Source of the DNA: Segatella hominis
GTDB taxonomy: Bacteria; Bacteroidota; Bacteroidia; Bacteroidales; Bacteroidaceae
NCBI RefSeq assembly: GCF_004535825.1
Contig: NZ_SGVY01000002.1
Span: 1-64,000, forward strand
Length of the DNA: 64,000 nt
Direction of reading: 5' to 3'
Part shown: positions 49,739 to 59,659 of the stretch, in pieces
Layout of the letters: each line of letters opens with the position of its first letter
Position numbering within the stretch: the stretch's first letter is position 1
Translations under genes and position numbers: made by a program
Notes under the pieces: model-generated
The model's database searches: none
What the model was told of the DNA's origin: nothing
Seen by the model: only the letters and a program-made list of their open reading frames with translations

Positions 49739-51901
49739 TTACTCTGCTTCTTTAGCCAATTCCTCCTCATGATCAGCAATCAGCTTGCTCTGGATATCAT
49801 TAGGAACAAGTTCGTAACTTGCAAACTTGGTAGTAAAGGAAGCTCGACCACCGGTCAAGGAACTGAGAGAAATCGAATAGTTGGAGAGTTCCTTCAAAGG
49901 AATCTTAGCACTCAACTTCTGATAACCAGCCTCACTGTCCATACCCATAATAAGAGCGCGACGGCCTTGCAAGTCGCTCATCACATCACCCATGAAGTCT
50001 GCAGGCACATAAACTTCCAAGTCGTAGATTGGTTCCAGAATCTTAGGACCTGCCTGCTTGAATGCATCACTGAATGCACGTCGTGCAGCCAACATAAATG
50101 AAAGTTCATTGCTATCTACCGGGTGCATCTTACCATCGTAAACGATAACTCGTACATCACGCGCATAACTACCTGTCAACGGACCATGCTCCATACAATC
50201 CATGATACCCTTCAAGATGGCTGGCATGAAACGTGCATCAATAGCACCACCGACCACAGAGTTGAGGAAAACCAACTTTCCACCCCACTCTAAGTCAACT
50301 TCCTCACGGCTCTTGATATTCATCTTGAACTCCTGACCATTGAAAGTGAATGAGGTAGGATCAGGCATACCTTCTGCATAAGGCTCCACAATGAGGTGAA
50401 CCTCACCGAACTGACCAGCACCACCACTCTGCTTTTTATGACGATATTCAGCACGGGCTTTTTTGGTAATAGTCTCCCGATATGGAATACGAGGTTCCTC
50501 AAAGACAACATTGAGTTTCTCATTATTTTCCAAACGCCATTTCAAAGTACGAAGATGGAATTCACCCTGTCCGCGAACAATAACCTGACGCAATTCCTTG
50601 CTCTGCTCAACAATCCAAGTTGGATCCTCCTGACGCATCTTCAAGAGAGCAGCCATCAGTTTTTCTGTATCCTGAGCATTAACAGCCTTGATAGCACGGG
50701 AATATTTAGGATTAGGATATTTGATAAAGTCAAAACGCCATTCAGCATCCTTGCCATTCAGTGTATTACCGGTCTTCACATCTTTCAATTTCACTGTACA
50801 ACCTATATCGCCGGCATTCAGCTGTTCTACAGCTACACGATTTGCACCAGCACAGGCATAGATCTGTCCAATGCGTTCCTTGCTGCCGCGATCAGCATTT
50901 GTCAAGTCATCACCCGTCTTCACGCAACCACTCATTACCTTAAAGTAACTTACTTCACCGATATGAGGTTCCATGCCCGTCTTGAAGAAATAAATACTTT
51001 CAGGACCATTAGAGTCAGGAACAATCTCCTCACCGCGAGTGTTATGCAATTTAGGCATGTCATCAACAAAAGGAACAACATTACCCAAGAATTCCATCAA
51101 GCGGTGAACGCCCATAGACTTACCTGCACAAACACAGAAAACAGGGAAGATGCTACGAGTAACCAAACCCTTGCGGATACCTTCACGCATCTCATCTTCA
51201 GTCAAGCTCTCGCTTTCAAAGAATTTCTCCATCAAGCCCTCGTCATTTTCTGCAGCAGCTTCAACTAAAGTTTTATGCAATTCCAAAGCCTTATCCATCT
51301 CCTCTTCAGGAATATCCTCAATAATAGGAGCACCACCCTCTGGCTTCCAAGAATATTTTTTCATCAGAAGTACGTCAATGAGAGCATTAAAGCCAGAACC
51401 TGTCTCAATAGGATATTGAATCTGAACACACTTTGAACCATAGATTTCCTTCATCGTAGCGATGACATTATCGAAATCACACTTATCGGAATCCAACTGA
51501 TTGACCAGGAAGATAACAGGCTTGCCCAACTTCTCTGTATAGCGGAAGTTGTTCTGAGTACCTACTTCAGGACCATACTGACCATTAATAAGGATAACAG
51601 CCTGATCGGTTACATTCATAGAAGTAATCGCACCGCCCACAAAGTCATCACTACCAGGACAATCAATGATATTAAGCTTCTTGTTGTTCCACTCAACATG
51701 AAAAACTGTAGGGAACACAGAATAGCCATATTCCAATTCAACTGGGAAGTAGTCGCTCACCGTATTCTTCGCTTCTACAGAGCCTCTACGCTTGATAACG
51801 CCTGCTTCAAACAACATACTCTCGGCAAGTGTAGTCTTGCCGCTACCCGCACTGCCCAACAGCGCAATGTTTTTAATCTCATTAGTCTTATAAACTCTCA
51901 T
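49739..51901 (-). CDS. fusA2: Elongation factor G paralogue (EF-G2-like)
   Basis: 720 residues with all EF-G domains. G1 is GSAGSGKTTLAES. G3 reads NIIDCPGSDDFVGG, where ordinary EF-G has DTPGHVDF; the catalytic His is Ser here. G4 is VNQLDSDKCD. Domain IV is present (RAEYRHKKQSGGAGQFGEVH), so ribosome binding is likely. It matches the second EF-G of Bacteroides, reported to lack GTPase activity and to support translation in starvation. The main fusA is not in this window. Next to divergently transcribed hemW. Confidence 0.88.
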   Translation of the reverse strand: MRVYKTNEIKNIALLGSAGSGKTTLAESMLFEAGVIKRRGSVEAKNTVSDYFPVELEYGYSVFPTVFHVEWNNKKLNIIDCPGSDDFVGGAITSMNVTDQAVILINGQYGPEVGTQNNFRYTEKLGKPVIFLVNQLDSDKCDFDNVIATMKEIYGSKCVQIQYPIETGSGFNALIDVLLMKKYSWKPEGGAPIIEDIPEEEMDKALELHKTLVEAAAENDEGLMEKFFESESLTEDEMREGIRKGLVTRSIFPVFCVCAGKSMGVHRLMEFLGNVVPFVDDMPKLHNTRGEEIVPDSNGPESIYFFKTGMEPHIGEVSYFKVMSGCVKTGDDLTNADRGSKERIGQIYACAGANRVAVEQLNAGDIGCTVKLKDVKTGNTLNGKDAEWRFDFIKYPNPKYSRAIKAVNAQDTEKLMAALLKMRQEDPTWIVEQSKELRQVIVRGQGEFHLRTLKWRLENNEKLNVVFEEPRIPYRETITKKARAEYRHKKQSGGAGQFGEVHLIVEPYAEGMPDPTSFTFNGQEFKMNIKSREEVDLEWGGKLVFLNSVVGGAIDARFMPAILKGIMDCMEHGPLTGSYARDVRVIVYDGKMHPVDSNELSFMLAARRAFSDAFKQAGPKILEPIYDLEVYVPADFMGDVMSDLQGRRALIMGMDSEAGYQKLSAKIPLKELSNYSISLSSLTGGRASFTTKFASYELVPNDIQSKLIADHEEELAKEAE

Positions 51902-52182
51902 GACGCTTATAGATTTTAAGGGTTATACATAATTGTTAGTGAGGAGAGGACACCAAGGCATCTTCTCCTGAATTCGTTTTCTAAGTTACCACTTTTTTCT
52001 GACCCTTGCAAAATTTTCGACCTAAAAATGCTCTATTTTTAAAACATATTAGTAATTTTGCACCTTATTAAATACTCTTTTCGTGCTTACACCTTATTAT
52101 ATAAGGAAACACAGAATGCAAATAAGAGGCATCGCGTCTGAACATAAAGACGATGATATCATAAATTTAAAATATAAAAATC

Positions 52183-53358
52183 ATGGCAGGAATTTACATA
52201 CATATCCCTTTTTGCGAAAGTCGATGCATTTACTGCGACTTTTACAGTACTACATCTCTCAAATGGAAAGATGATTATGTAGATGCTCTATGCAAAGAGA
52301 TGAAACTGCGGCCAGCAATCCAGGCATTGGGCGACAACTACCCTATTGAAACCATCTATCTGGGCGGTGGCACACCAAGTCAACTGTCTAACGAACATTT
52401 GCTAAGGATTTTCACGATGCTAAAAGAGACGTATGGAGATTTGTTTACCAAGAACATGGAAATCACCATGGAATGTAATCCAGATGATGTTACACCCGAC
52501 TATTGCAAGACTCTGGGGAAACTACCTGTCAACAGAGTCAGCATGGGAGCACAGACGTTCTCCGACCAAAGACTTCAATTTCTTCGTAGGCGTCACAATA
52601 CTGCTGAAGTTAAAGAAGCAGTATCTCTTCTGAGAAATACAGGAATAGAAAACATCAGTATCGATCTCATGTTTGGTTTTCCAAAAGAGAACATAGAAGA
52701 TTGGAAATATGATATTCAACAGGCTTTACTATTAGGAGTAGAACACATATCTGCCTATAGTCTCATGTATGAAGAAGGAACTCCATTATACAAAATGCTG
52801 GAACAAGGAAAGATAGAAGAAATTGATGAAGAATTAAGCAGAAACATGTACGACACCTTGGTTGATATGCTTACTATTTCTGGATATGAGCATTACGAAA
52901 TCAGTAATTTTGCAAAACCAGGCTACCGCTCACGACACAACAGCAGCTATTGGAACGAAACTCCATACATAGGACTGGGCGCAGCAGCACATTCCTATCG
53001 TAGAGCACAGAATCAATCTGGAAACATGGAAGTAACCAGAAGTTGGAATGTCAACAATATCCAACAATATATCAATAGTATCCATCAAGGAATCTTACCT
53101 TCCGAAAAAGAATACCTTGACCTTGCCACACGTTATAATGATTTGATAACGACAGCCTTAAGAACAAGTGATGGCATTGATCTGAAAAAGACAGAAAAGG
53201 AATTTGGAAAATGCTATCTCGAGAAATTGCTCGACGAAGCAAACGACAAAATAAAAAGAGGACTCATGAAAATGGACAAACAAAACAATCGTTTGTCATT
53301 GACAAGAGAAGGAATTTATATTTCAGACGACATTATGGGAGATTTCATGATTGTTTAG
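52183..53358 (+). CDS. hemW: HemW-type radical SAM protein (heme chaperone)
   Basis: 391 residues. The iron-sulfur motif CESRCIYCDF (CxxxCxxC) near residue 10, then GGGTPSQLSNEHL and VSMGAQTFSDQRLQF. The C-terminal HemN-like domain has HYEISNFAKPGYRSRHNSSY and GLGAAAHSY. HemW homologues carry heme rather than oxidise coproporphyrinogen, and the Cys pattern here suits HemW. A TAATTTTG box lies about 130 bp upstream on the plus strand. Confidence 0.9.
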   Translation: MAGIYIHIPFCESRCIYCDFYSTTSLKWKDDYVDALCKEMKLRPAIQALGDNYPIETIYLGGGTPSQLSNEHLLRIFTMLKETYGDLFTKNMEITMECNPDDVTPDYCKTLGKLPVNRVSMGAQTFSDQRLQFLRRRHNTAEVKEAVSLLRNTGIENISIDLMFGFPKENIEDWKYDIQQALLLGVEHISAYSLMYEEGTPLYKMLEQGKIEEIDEELSRNMYDTLVDMLTISGYEHYEISNFAKPGYRSRHNSSYWNETPYIGLGAAAHSYRRAQNQSGNMEVTRSWNVNNIQQYINSIHQGILPSEKEYLDLATRYNDLITTALRTSDGIDLKKTEKEFGKCYLEKLLDEANDKIKRGLMKMDKQNNRLSLTREGIYISDDIMGDFMIV

Positions 53359-53412
53359 CGACAGTGTTAAACAATTATGAAATCTATATTTAAACATATG
53401 AACCACAAGAAA

Positions 53413-53781
53413 TCAATCATTCCAAGGTTCCAATTTATCTAATTTTCCTGTTTTCTTATAACGCTCATAATAATAATTCTTAATCTCTTCTAAAGCTTCA
53501 GCCTCGGTCTTTTTCTTGGATATATATGGCTTTATCATTTGCATGAGAACAAACAAGACAACAACGACGACTAAAACTATTGCCCATGATAGAATTTCAC
53601 TTGTAAATCTCAGTAATGGCTGCAGCAATATACCTACTCCAACAGGAAGGATAAAACATACCCAATCTGCAGGAGAGTCCAAACGGCCGGCTTCCATATA
53701 TTCTGAGCGCAGCTTCTCAGGTGCACTTAATATCAAATGCCGCTGATGTAAATTCCAATAGTCCTCAAATTCCTTATCCAT
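53413..53781 (-). CDS. Small membrane protein of unknown function
   Basis: 122 residues from the ATG at 53781 (MDKEFEDYWNLH); the longer frame upstream is AT-rich and unlikely. Two hydrophobic segments (about 39-55 and 64-84, the latter LSWAIVLVVVVVLFVLMQMI) and a charged C-terminal helix. Convergent with hemW. Function unknown. Confidence 0.6.
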   Translation of the reverse strand: MDKEFEDYWNLHQRHLILSAPEKLRSEYMEAGRLDSPADWVCFILPVGVGILLQPLLRFTSEILSWAIVLVVVVVLFVLMQMIKPYISKKKTEAEALEEIKNYYYERYKKTGKLDKLEPWND

Positions 53782-54117
53782 ACTTAAAAGATGTTCTTTA
53801 TTTAAAAAGTTAAAACAAAATAGTGTGTAACAATATATATTCTTATACAATATGCAAAGTTAGTATAAATATTCAAAAAGTCCAAATATATCTTGATATC
53901 GCATACACAATTAAGTATATTTAACTGTAATAATAGCATTTTTATTGGAAATATATAAAAAACTATGATTTCATTGTTATTACATAGAAGTATATTCATG
54001 CAATTAACAGCAATCCAATAAACTTATCCAAAAAGATGAATATGATAAAAATAGAAAAAACAAATACTATTTTTGCATATTATAAAAAAATGCCTGAAGA
54101 TAAAAATCTCCAGACAT
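53782..54117. other. AT-rich spacer
   Basis: About 340 bp of AT-rich sequence between a small membrane-protein gene and the decayed epimerase gene. I see no gene, repeat or clear promoter in it. Confidence 0.5.
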
Positions 54118-54563
54118 TTGATTCTATTACAAAAGTTGTATTAATATTCGCGGTCAATAAGTTCCAAACAGCCCAATGCCATTCTCCATTTTCCCATCCA
54201 GCAAATGCTTTGCTACATAATTCCAGCATAGGATGGCCGTCTCCAGCGACTCCTCTGTATGGAAATATTGGTAGAGATCTATATGTCCGATAATATTCTC
54301 ACACTGCACCCACCACTGGCGCTGCAAATCATATTTATCACTATCTTTCCAATGCTCATAAACCATACTGCCATCAGAACGTAAGCCTTCATCAGCAGCC
54401 TCAAGATACTCAAGCTTCTTCTATACACGATAAGCCGCAGAGAATGCCCATAGAATTCGAGCATTCATGATAGCACCCTTTCCTGCTTGAGGATATTATT
54501 CTCAAGAATATCCTTCATTGTCAGTTTCAAATTTTCCATAGAGGTATTCAGTTTTAATATCAT
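54118..54563 (-). pseudogene. Decayed N-acylglucosamine/mannobiose 2-epimerase gene
   Basis: The start (MENLKLTMKDILENNILK) is that of this epimerase family. A frameshift and deletion follow, then AIMNARILWAFSAAYRV with an in-frame TAG. After a large deletion comes EGLRSDGSMVYEHWKDSDKY, QRQWWVQCENIIGHIDLYQY, and after one more frameshift EWHWAV, a conserved C-terminal phrase. More than half of the roughly 390 codons are missing. The ATG is 2 bp after the transporter stop, so it once formed an operon with it. Confidence 0.8.
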
Positions 54564-54565
54564 TT

Positions 54566-55909
54566 TTACTTCTTGATTGGGAACAACCAACTTAATACCA
54601 TCAGCAAGAAGGCGATAACAGCTGGGAACAGAGAGAACAGAGACCATACCATGGTAAGCACAGAATCTGTCACAGACTTAGGGTCTATCATCGTATTACC
54701 CATCGCGTCAGTTATCATATTAGCTCCAGCCATACCCAACAATAATGCTATCAATGAGCCAGAGATGGCTGTACCAAACTTTTGAGACATGGTACCAGAT
54801 GAGAAGATAAGTCCGGTTGCAGATGTCCCGAAGTGTTCTGTATGATAATCAGCCACATCAGCATACATAGACCACATCAATGGTGAATAAATTCCAATTC
54901 CAATAGAAGTAAGCACAACCAAAGCTATCATAACCCAAATATAAGATGGATCCATTGGGATAAAGAAGAAACCAATGGAAAGTACCAAGCAAATTGCTGC
55001 AGCCCAGAAAAATGCCATACGCTTAGAACCAACCAAGCGAGTAAACCAAGGAGACACTCCACCAAAAATCATACAGGTAACCTCACCAAATGCCATAAAA
55101 ACGGTATAATTGATAATCAGCCCTTCTACAGTCACATTACCATGCAAGCAATAATCAAACATATAGCCGGCTACAGCATAGCGGAAACCATTAAAGAAAT
55201 TGGTACATACAGCAATGGCCGTCATATACAACCAGGCTTTATTGTGCACCAAATCTACAAATTGATGGAAAGAGAACTTTTCTGCACGCTTAGGTTTCAG
55301 ACGTTCTTTTGTCATAAGACCACAAGCCAAAGTCATCACGGCTGCAACTACACCAAGAACTGCACCAATCACAGCATATTGATGCGCATCAGTACCACCC
55401 ACCATCTTCTGCAGATAGGGGAAAGAAAGCAATGTGATGAATCCCATTGCATAGGCTCCTACCATCCGGAAAGATGAAAACTGGTTGGTCTCATTGTCAT
55501 TATCGGTCATTACACCCAACAAGGAGCCATAAGGAACATTTACCATGGTATATACTGCCATCATCAAGAGATATAAAGTATATGCATATATTCGTTTACC
55601 CACAGGTCCAAAATCTGGAGTATAGAGTAGCAGTGCAAAAATCAGTCCAAAAGGAATGGCTCCGAAGATAAGCCATGGACGATAAGTACCAAATCGAGAC
55701 TGAGTACGATCTGCAAGACTACCCATCAATGGATCTGTCACAACATCAAACATTCGGGCAACAAGCATCAATACTGCTGCATCAGCAAATGAAAGTCCAA
55801 AAACATTTGTAAAAAACAAAGGGAAAGCAATAGACATTACCTTCCAAACTATACCACCAGCAGCAGCATCACCCAATGCGTATGCTATTTTTTCTTTTAT
55901 ACTTGCCAT
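54566..55909 (-). CDS. GPH-type sugar:cation symporter (MFS superfamily)
   Basis: 447 residues with about 12 transmembrane helices. The start (KEKIAYALGDAAAGGIVW) and the motif VARMFDVVTDPLMGSLADRT, plus FGTYRPWL, are those of glycoside-pentoside-hexuronide:cation symporters (MelB/LacS type). Next to a 2-epimerase relic and near a BadF-type kinase, so it probably imported a disaccharide such as mannobiose or cellobiose. That substrate is inference. Two copies of ATGCAGGAATC lie upstream. Confidence 0.88.
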   Translation of the reverse strand: MASIKEKIAYALGDAAAGGIVWKVMSIAFPLFFTNVFGLSFADAAVLMLVARMFDVVTDPLMGSLADRTQSRFGTYRPWLIFGAIPFGLIFALLLYTPDFGPVGKRIYAYTLYLLMMAVYTMVNVPYGSLLGVMTDNDNETNQFSSFRMVGAYAMGFITLLSFPYLQKMVGGTDAHQYAVIGAVLGVVAAVMTLACGLMTKERLKPKRAEKFSFHQFVDLVHNKAWLYMTAIAVCTNFFNGFRYAVAGYMFDYCLHGNVTVEGLIINYTVFMAFGEVTCMIFGGVSPWFTRLVGSKRMAFFWAAAICLVLSIGFFFIPMDPSYIWVMIALVVLTSIGIGIYSPLMWSMYADVADYHTEHFGTSATGLIFSSGTMSQKFGTAISGSLIALLLGMAGANMITDAMGNTMIDPKSVTDSVLTMVWSLFSLFPAVIAFLLMVLSWLFPIKK

Positions 55910-55982
55910 TAATTTTTATATGTTATTAAGTTATTTATAAAGTGTTAAGTATCATCATATAGATATAGGAGGCCGAGTAAAA

Positions 55983-56015
55983 ATGCAGGAATCTATGCTA
56001 TAAGATGCAGGAATC
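55983..56015. repeat. Two direct copies of an 11-bp motif upstream of the symporter
   Basis: ATGCAGGAATC occurs at 55983-55993 and 56005-56015, 22 bp apart (two helical turns), about 75-105 bp upstream of the symporter start. Could be a regulator binding site. Confidence 0.4.
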
Positions 56016-56127
56016 CAAGCAAAAACACTTCACCTCAAAAATAGGGACTCAAACGCAGAAATTCTTGCTTGCCCACGCAAAAATAAAAGCCCTAAGCCAT
56101 CAAGAAAATCAAGCGACTATTGAGTAA

Positions 56128-57039
56128 TCAACTTTTTGGGGAATTAGACGAATGATAGCGAATCAAACCTTCCATAGGAGACCTCATGATTACTCCCATT
56201 TTCATTCCTGTTTCTTCCATTGCAGCCAAGATAAACTTCTGAAAATAGAAAGCAATACTGCCTACAAATCCTACAGCATTTTCTGCCAAGGAATAAGAAC
56301 ATAAAATATGAGAAACAAAATCACGAAACACCTGAACCAACATCTCTTTCAAGAGTTTATACTCCTCATCCGTTAATCCAACCTTAGCATCAGCCTTACC
56401 TTGAAGTAATTCACCGACAAACGTAGAGATGGAAGCCAGGAAACGATTAGCTAAAGGTTGTCGATAAACCCTATCAATAATACCAGCATAGTCCATACCA
56501 GCCCATGCAAAGAATCTTTCCTTCACCGCAGACATGACAGGTTCACGCAATATCAATCTGAGAAAATCCTTTCCAATTGCAGTACCACTACCCTCGTCAC
56601 CTAGGATGTACCCCAACGGAGGAACTCCCCGAACAATATTTACTCCATCATAGAAACAACTGTTGGAACCCGTTCCCAAGATGACAGCCACACCTTGTTC
56701 TCTTCCCAATAAAGCACGGGCTGCACCCAGCATATCACTCTCCGCTATACAAGTTGCTCCAGGAAAAGAAGTATGAAGCAAAGCCTCCATCTTCGGTTTC
56801 ATGGCATCAGTAATTCCGCTACCATAGAAAAAGACCATCAGCGGACCTGCCAATGCTTCACCTATTTTATTTGAAAGAGGAGCTTTCACATCCTCATCCA
56901 AAATTCGGAGAATCTCATCCTCATGAAGATGATAAGGATTCAATCCCTGCGACTGGCAGGTTATCAGAACACGACCATCAGTTTCCACCAAGTTCCAATC
57001 AGTTTTTGTACTGCCACTATCAGCTATCAAATACAACAT
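56128..57039 (-). CDS. BadF/BadG-type ATPase or N-acetylglucosamine kinase family protein
   Basis: 303 residues. Phosphate-binding start LIADSGSTKTDWNLVETDG. GVAVILGTGSNSCFYDG and GYILGDEGSGTAIGKDFL are typical of the BadF/N-acetylglucosamine-kinase branch of the ASKHA fold. In Bacteroidota such proteins usually phosphorylate amino sugars. Same strand as the symporter, 218 bp upstream of it. The exact substrate is not visible. Confidence 0.82.
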   Translation of the reverse strand: MLYLIADSGSTKTDWNLVETDGRVLITCQSQGLNPYHLHEDEILRILDEDVKAPLSNKIGEALAGPLMVFFYGSGITDAMKPKMEALLHTSFPGATCIAESDMLGAARALLGREQGVAVILGTGSNSCFYDGVNIVRGVPPLGYILGDEGSGTAIGKDFLRLILREPVMSAVKERFFAWAGMDYAGIIDRVYRQPLANRFLASISTFVGELLQGKADAKVGLTDEEYKLLKEMLVQVFRDFVSHILCSYSLAENAVGFVGSIAFYFQKFILAAMEETGMKMGVIMRSPMEGLIRYHSSNSPKS

Positions 57040-57184
57040 ACTTATATGATTAATTTGAATATTTCACTTACTACAATAATACGACAAGCACCCATATTCT
57101 AAATTCATCAGGCACTTTCTCAATGCAAAATTAAGAAAAGAAACAAATATTACCAAACAAAAGACGAAAAAGTTTATCGATTAT

Positions 57185-57215
57185 TTTGCATTATCTCTGA
57201 TTTTGAGTAACTTTG
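57185..57215 (+). promoter_or_regulatory. Promoter of the MscS-kdsA-kdsD unit
   Basis: TTTG (57185-57188), 19-bp spacer, TAACTTTG (57208-57215). The first ATG is at 57225, so the leader would be only about 3-5 nt (or about 15 nt to the ATG at 57237). Confidence 0.65.
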
Positions 57216-57224
57216 CACTCAAAT

Positions 57225-59633
57225 ATGAAATTTGTTATGAAAAAGAAAATTCTGTTTATCCTTTTATTGTTGGTTGTGTGTTTATTGCCAACTCATGCCG
57301 TGCTGAAGGAAGCTAACCTCGACACGACACTCTTCATGCTTCGTACTGAATTGACACAATACCACATAGACCTGGAAAAACAGAACAGAATGGCGAAGGC
57401 TCAGCAGCAAGCTGTCATCAAAGAGCTTATTCATATCATGATGCAAGCAGACCAGAACTCCATTATGCTCTATTCACAAAGAAATGGTTATATATTTGAC
57501 TTGACCTATGCCTGCAACGAAGCTACAGAACAGTTCAGAAAATTTAAGTCTAAAGCAGCCCCATTCCGCAATATGATCAACCAAAATAATATTGAGGTGG
57601 CACGGTTTGACTCGCTCATCAACTATCTCTATGGCATGAACACCGTATTCATGAGCAAGGAAGCACAGGTGAATAGGAATGTGGATCTGACCCTTGCCGT
57701 AAACATTAGAAGACAGCTGATAGAAAAGCAACAGCAGCTCAACGAATACATCAAGGCATACGATGTAACCGACAAAAAACTGAAAGCTCTCAACGACTAT
57801 GCAAATATCAGATATTCCGAAATACAAACCAGCATCTTCAATAATGGAGGAGCAAACTATTTCAAGATATTAGGCAACTTAGGCAACAACTATAGAGAAG
57901 CAAAAAGTTCAGTCACCGAGAAATACAAGCCTGCACCAGGTATGATGTCACAATGGGATGTACGCATCATCTTCATTCTTTTCGGCATCATCATTTTCTA
58001 TGGTCTCATTTCCGTCTTCCTCAATTTGCTGACCATCCGTTGTCTGATGACTTTCCTCATCAAGAAAGGATGGTTTGAAAGCATCAAGGAGAGTTTTATG
58101 GCCAAGCGTCCATGTATCATCATGGCAATGACCGTTGTTACCTTTGCTGCTATTTTAGGGATTATTAGAATGATTACCAAGCAGAATTTCATCATCATGG
58201 CAAGCGATTTGCTGGTGGAATTTTCCTGGTTGGTGGGTGTTATTCTCATCTCTCTCCTTCTCCGTGTAGGCAATGACCAGATCAAGAGTGCTTTCCGCAT
58301 CTATTCTCCATTGATGCTGATAGGCTTCTTCGTTATTACGTTCCGTATTATCCTGATTCCAAACGATTTGGTCAACTTCATATTTCCACCTATTCTGTTG
58401 CTTTGTACTTTATGGCAGTGGAATGTCATCCAAAGACACAACAAGAAAGTACCACGTCTGGACATGATTTACACATGGATATCACTGGCAGTATTCACCG
58501 TCAGTACATTCTGTTCGTGGATTGGTTTTACCCTGCTTGCCGTACAGATCATCATCTGGTGGATGATGCAGCTTACCTGTATTCTGAGTATCACCTGTAT
58601 CAAAGACTGGCTGGGGGTATATGCAGAGCGCAAGAATTTAAAGCACAAACCTATTACAGACAAGTGGTTCTTCCGCTTTATCAATAAGGTAGCTTTACCT
58701 GTAGCCGGTGTATTCTCATTTATTATTGCCATCTACTGGGCGGCAGCGGTATTCAACATGAGCGACACAACCTGGATGATTTTCAACAAGCATTATATCG
58801 ACAGTGAGAATTTCTCGGCATCTCTATACAGTTTAAGTCTTGTAGCATGCCTCTACTTCCTGTTCAACTATCTGAATATCACAACCACCGATATCATGCG
58901 CCATCATTTCGAGAAGTCAGATCCGACGTCTGCAGCTTCCAAGATTATGATGTTCAAGAATGTGCTGCAGGTAGTGATCTGGGGCATCTGGCTGATGATA
59001 GCTCTCACGATATTCCATGTAGGCAAATCCTGGTTATTGGCCATCTTCGCAGGTTTATCAACGGGTCTGGGTTTTGCATCGAAAGACATCTTGGAGAACA
59101 TCTACTATGGCGTTTCCCTCATGATGGGTCGCGTGAAAGTTGGCGACTACATCATTTGTGAAGGAACCCGTGGACGCGTAAGCAGTATCAGCTATACTTC
59201 CACGATGCTGGAGGCTACAGACGGCTCCGTCATAGCATTCCAGAACTCTCAACTCTTTGCCAAGAACTACAAAAATATGACCCGAAATCATGGTTATGAG
59301 TTGGACATATTAGAAGTAGGTGTGGCATACGGTACCAACGTAAAAGAAGTTAAGAAAATACTCATTGAGGCACTCAACAAACTCGATTGTATCTATCATG
59401 AAAAAGGTGTACGCATCGTTTTGAAGAGTTTTGATGACAACTGTATCACGCTTAAAATATTGGTATGGGTCAACGTACTCACACAGTATGCAGACGATGG
59501 TATCATCATGGAATGCATTTACGATACGCTCAACGAGCATAATATTGAGATTCCTTTCCCACAACGTGAAATAACAATCAAGAACGTAACGACAGAGGAA
59601 TTAGGAGTCAAGAAACAAGAGTTAGGAGATTAA
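57225..59633 (+). CDS. MscS-family mechanosensitive channel
   Basis: About 802 residues from the ATG at 57225; a second ATG at 57237 starts a better signal sequence (MKKKILFILLLLVVCLLPTH). After a periplasmic helical region (about 25-240) there are multiple membrane helices. The MscS pore and beta domains follow: GLSTGLGFASKDILENIYYG, MGRVKVGDYIICEGTRGRVS, then GSVIAFQNSQLFAKNYKNMT. Releases solutes on osmotic down-shock. 26 bp before kdsA, probably one transcript. Confidence 0.9.
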   Translation: MKFVMKKKILFILLLLVVCLLPTHAVLKEANLDTTLFMLRTELTQYHIDLEKQNRMAKAQQQAVIKELIHIMMQADQNSIMLYSQRNGYIFDLTYACNEATEQFRKFKSKAAPFRNMINQNNIEVARFDSLINYLYGMNTVFMSKEAQVNRNVDLTLAVNIRRQLIEKQQQLNEYIKAYDVTDKKLKALNDYANIRYSEIQTSIFNNGGANYFKILGNLGNNYREAKSSVTEKYKPAPGMMSQWDVRIIFILFGIIIFYGLISVFLNLLTIRCLMTFLIKKGWFESIKESFMAKRPCIIMAMTVVTFAAILGIIRMITKQNFIIMASDLLVEFSWLVGVILISLLLRVGNDQIKSAFRIYSPLMLIGFFVITFRIILIPNDLVNFIFPPILLLCTLWQWNVIQRHNKKVPRLDMIYTWISLAVFTVSTFCSWIGFTLLAVQIIIWWMMQLTCILSITCIKDWLGVYAERKNLKHKPITDKWFFRFINKVALPVAGVFSFIIAIYWAAAVFNMSDTTWMIFNKHYIDSENFSASLYSLSLVACLYFLFNYLNITTTDIMRHHFEKSDPTSAASKIMMFKNVLQVVIWGIWLMIALTIFHVGKSWLLAIFAGLSTGLGFASKDILENIYYGVSLMMGRVKVGDYIICEGTRGRVSSISYTSTMLEATDGSVIAFQNSQLFAKNYKNMTRNHGYELDILEVGVAYGTNVKEVKKILIEALNKLDCIYHEKGVRIVLKSFDDNCITLKILVWVNVLTQYADDGIIMECIYDTLNEHNIEIPFPQREITIKNVTTEELGVKKQELGD

Positions 59634-59659
59634 AATTAGATACTTTAAAATAATAAGAT

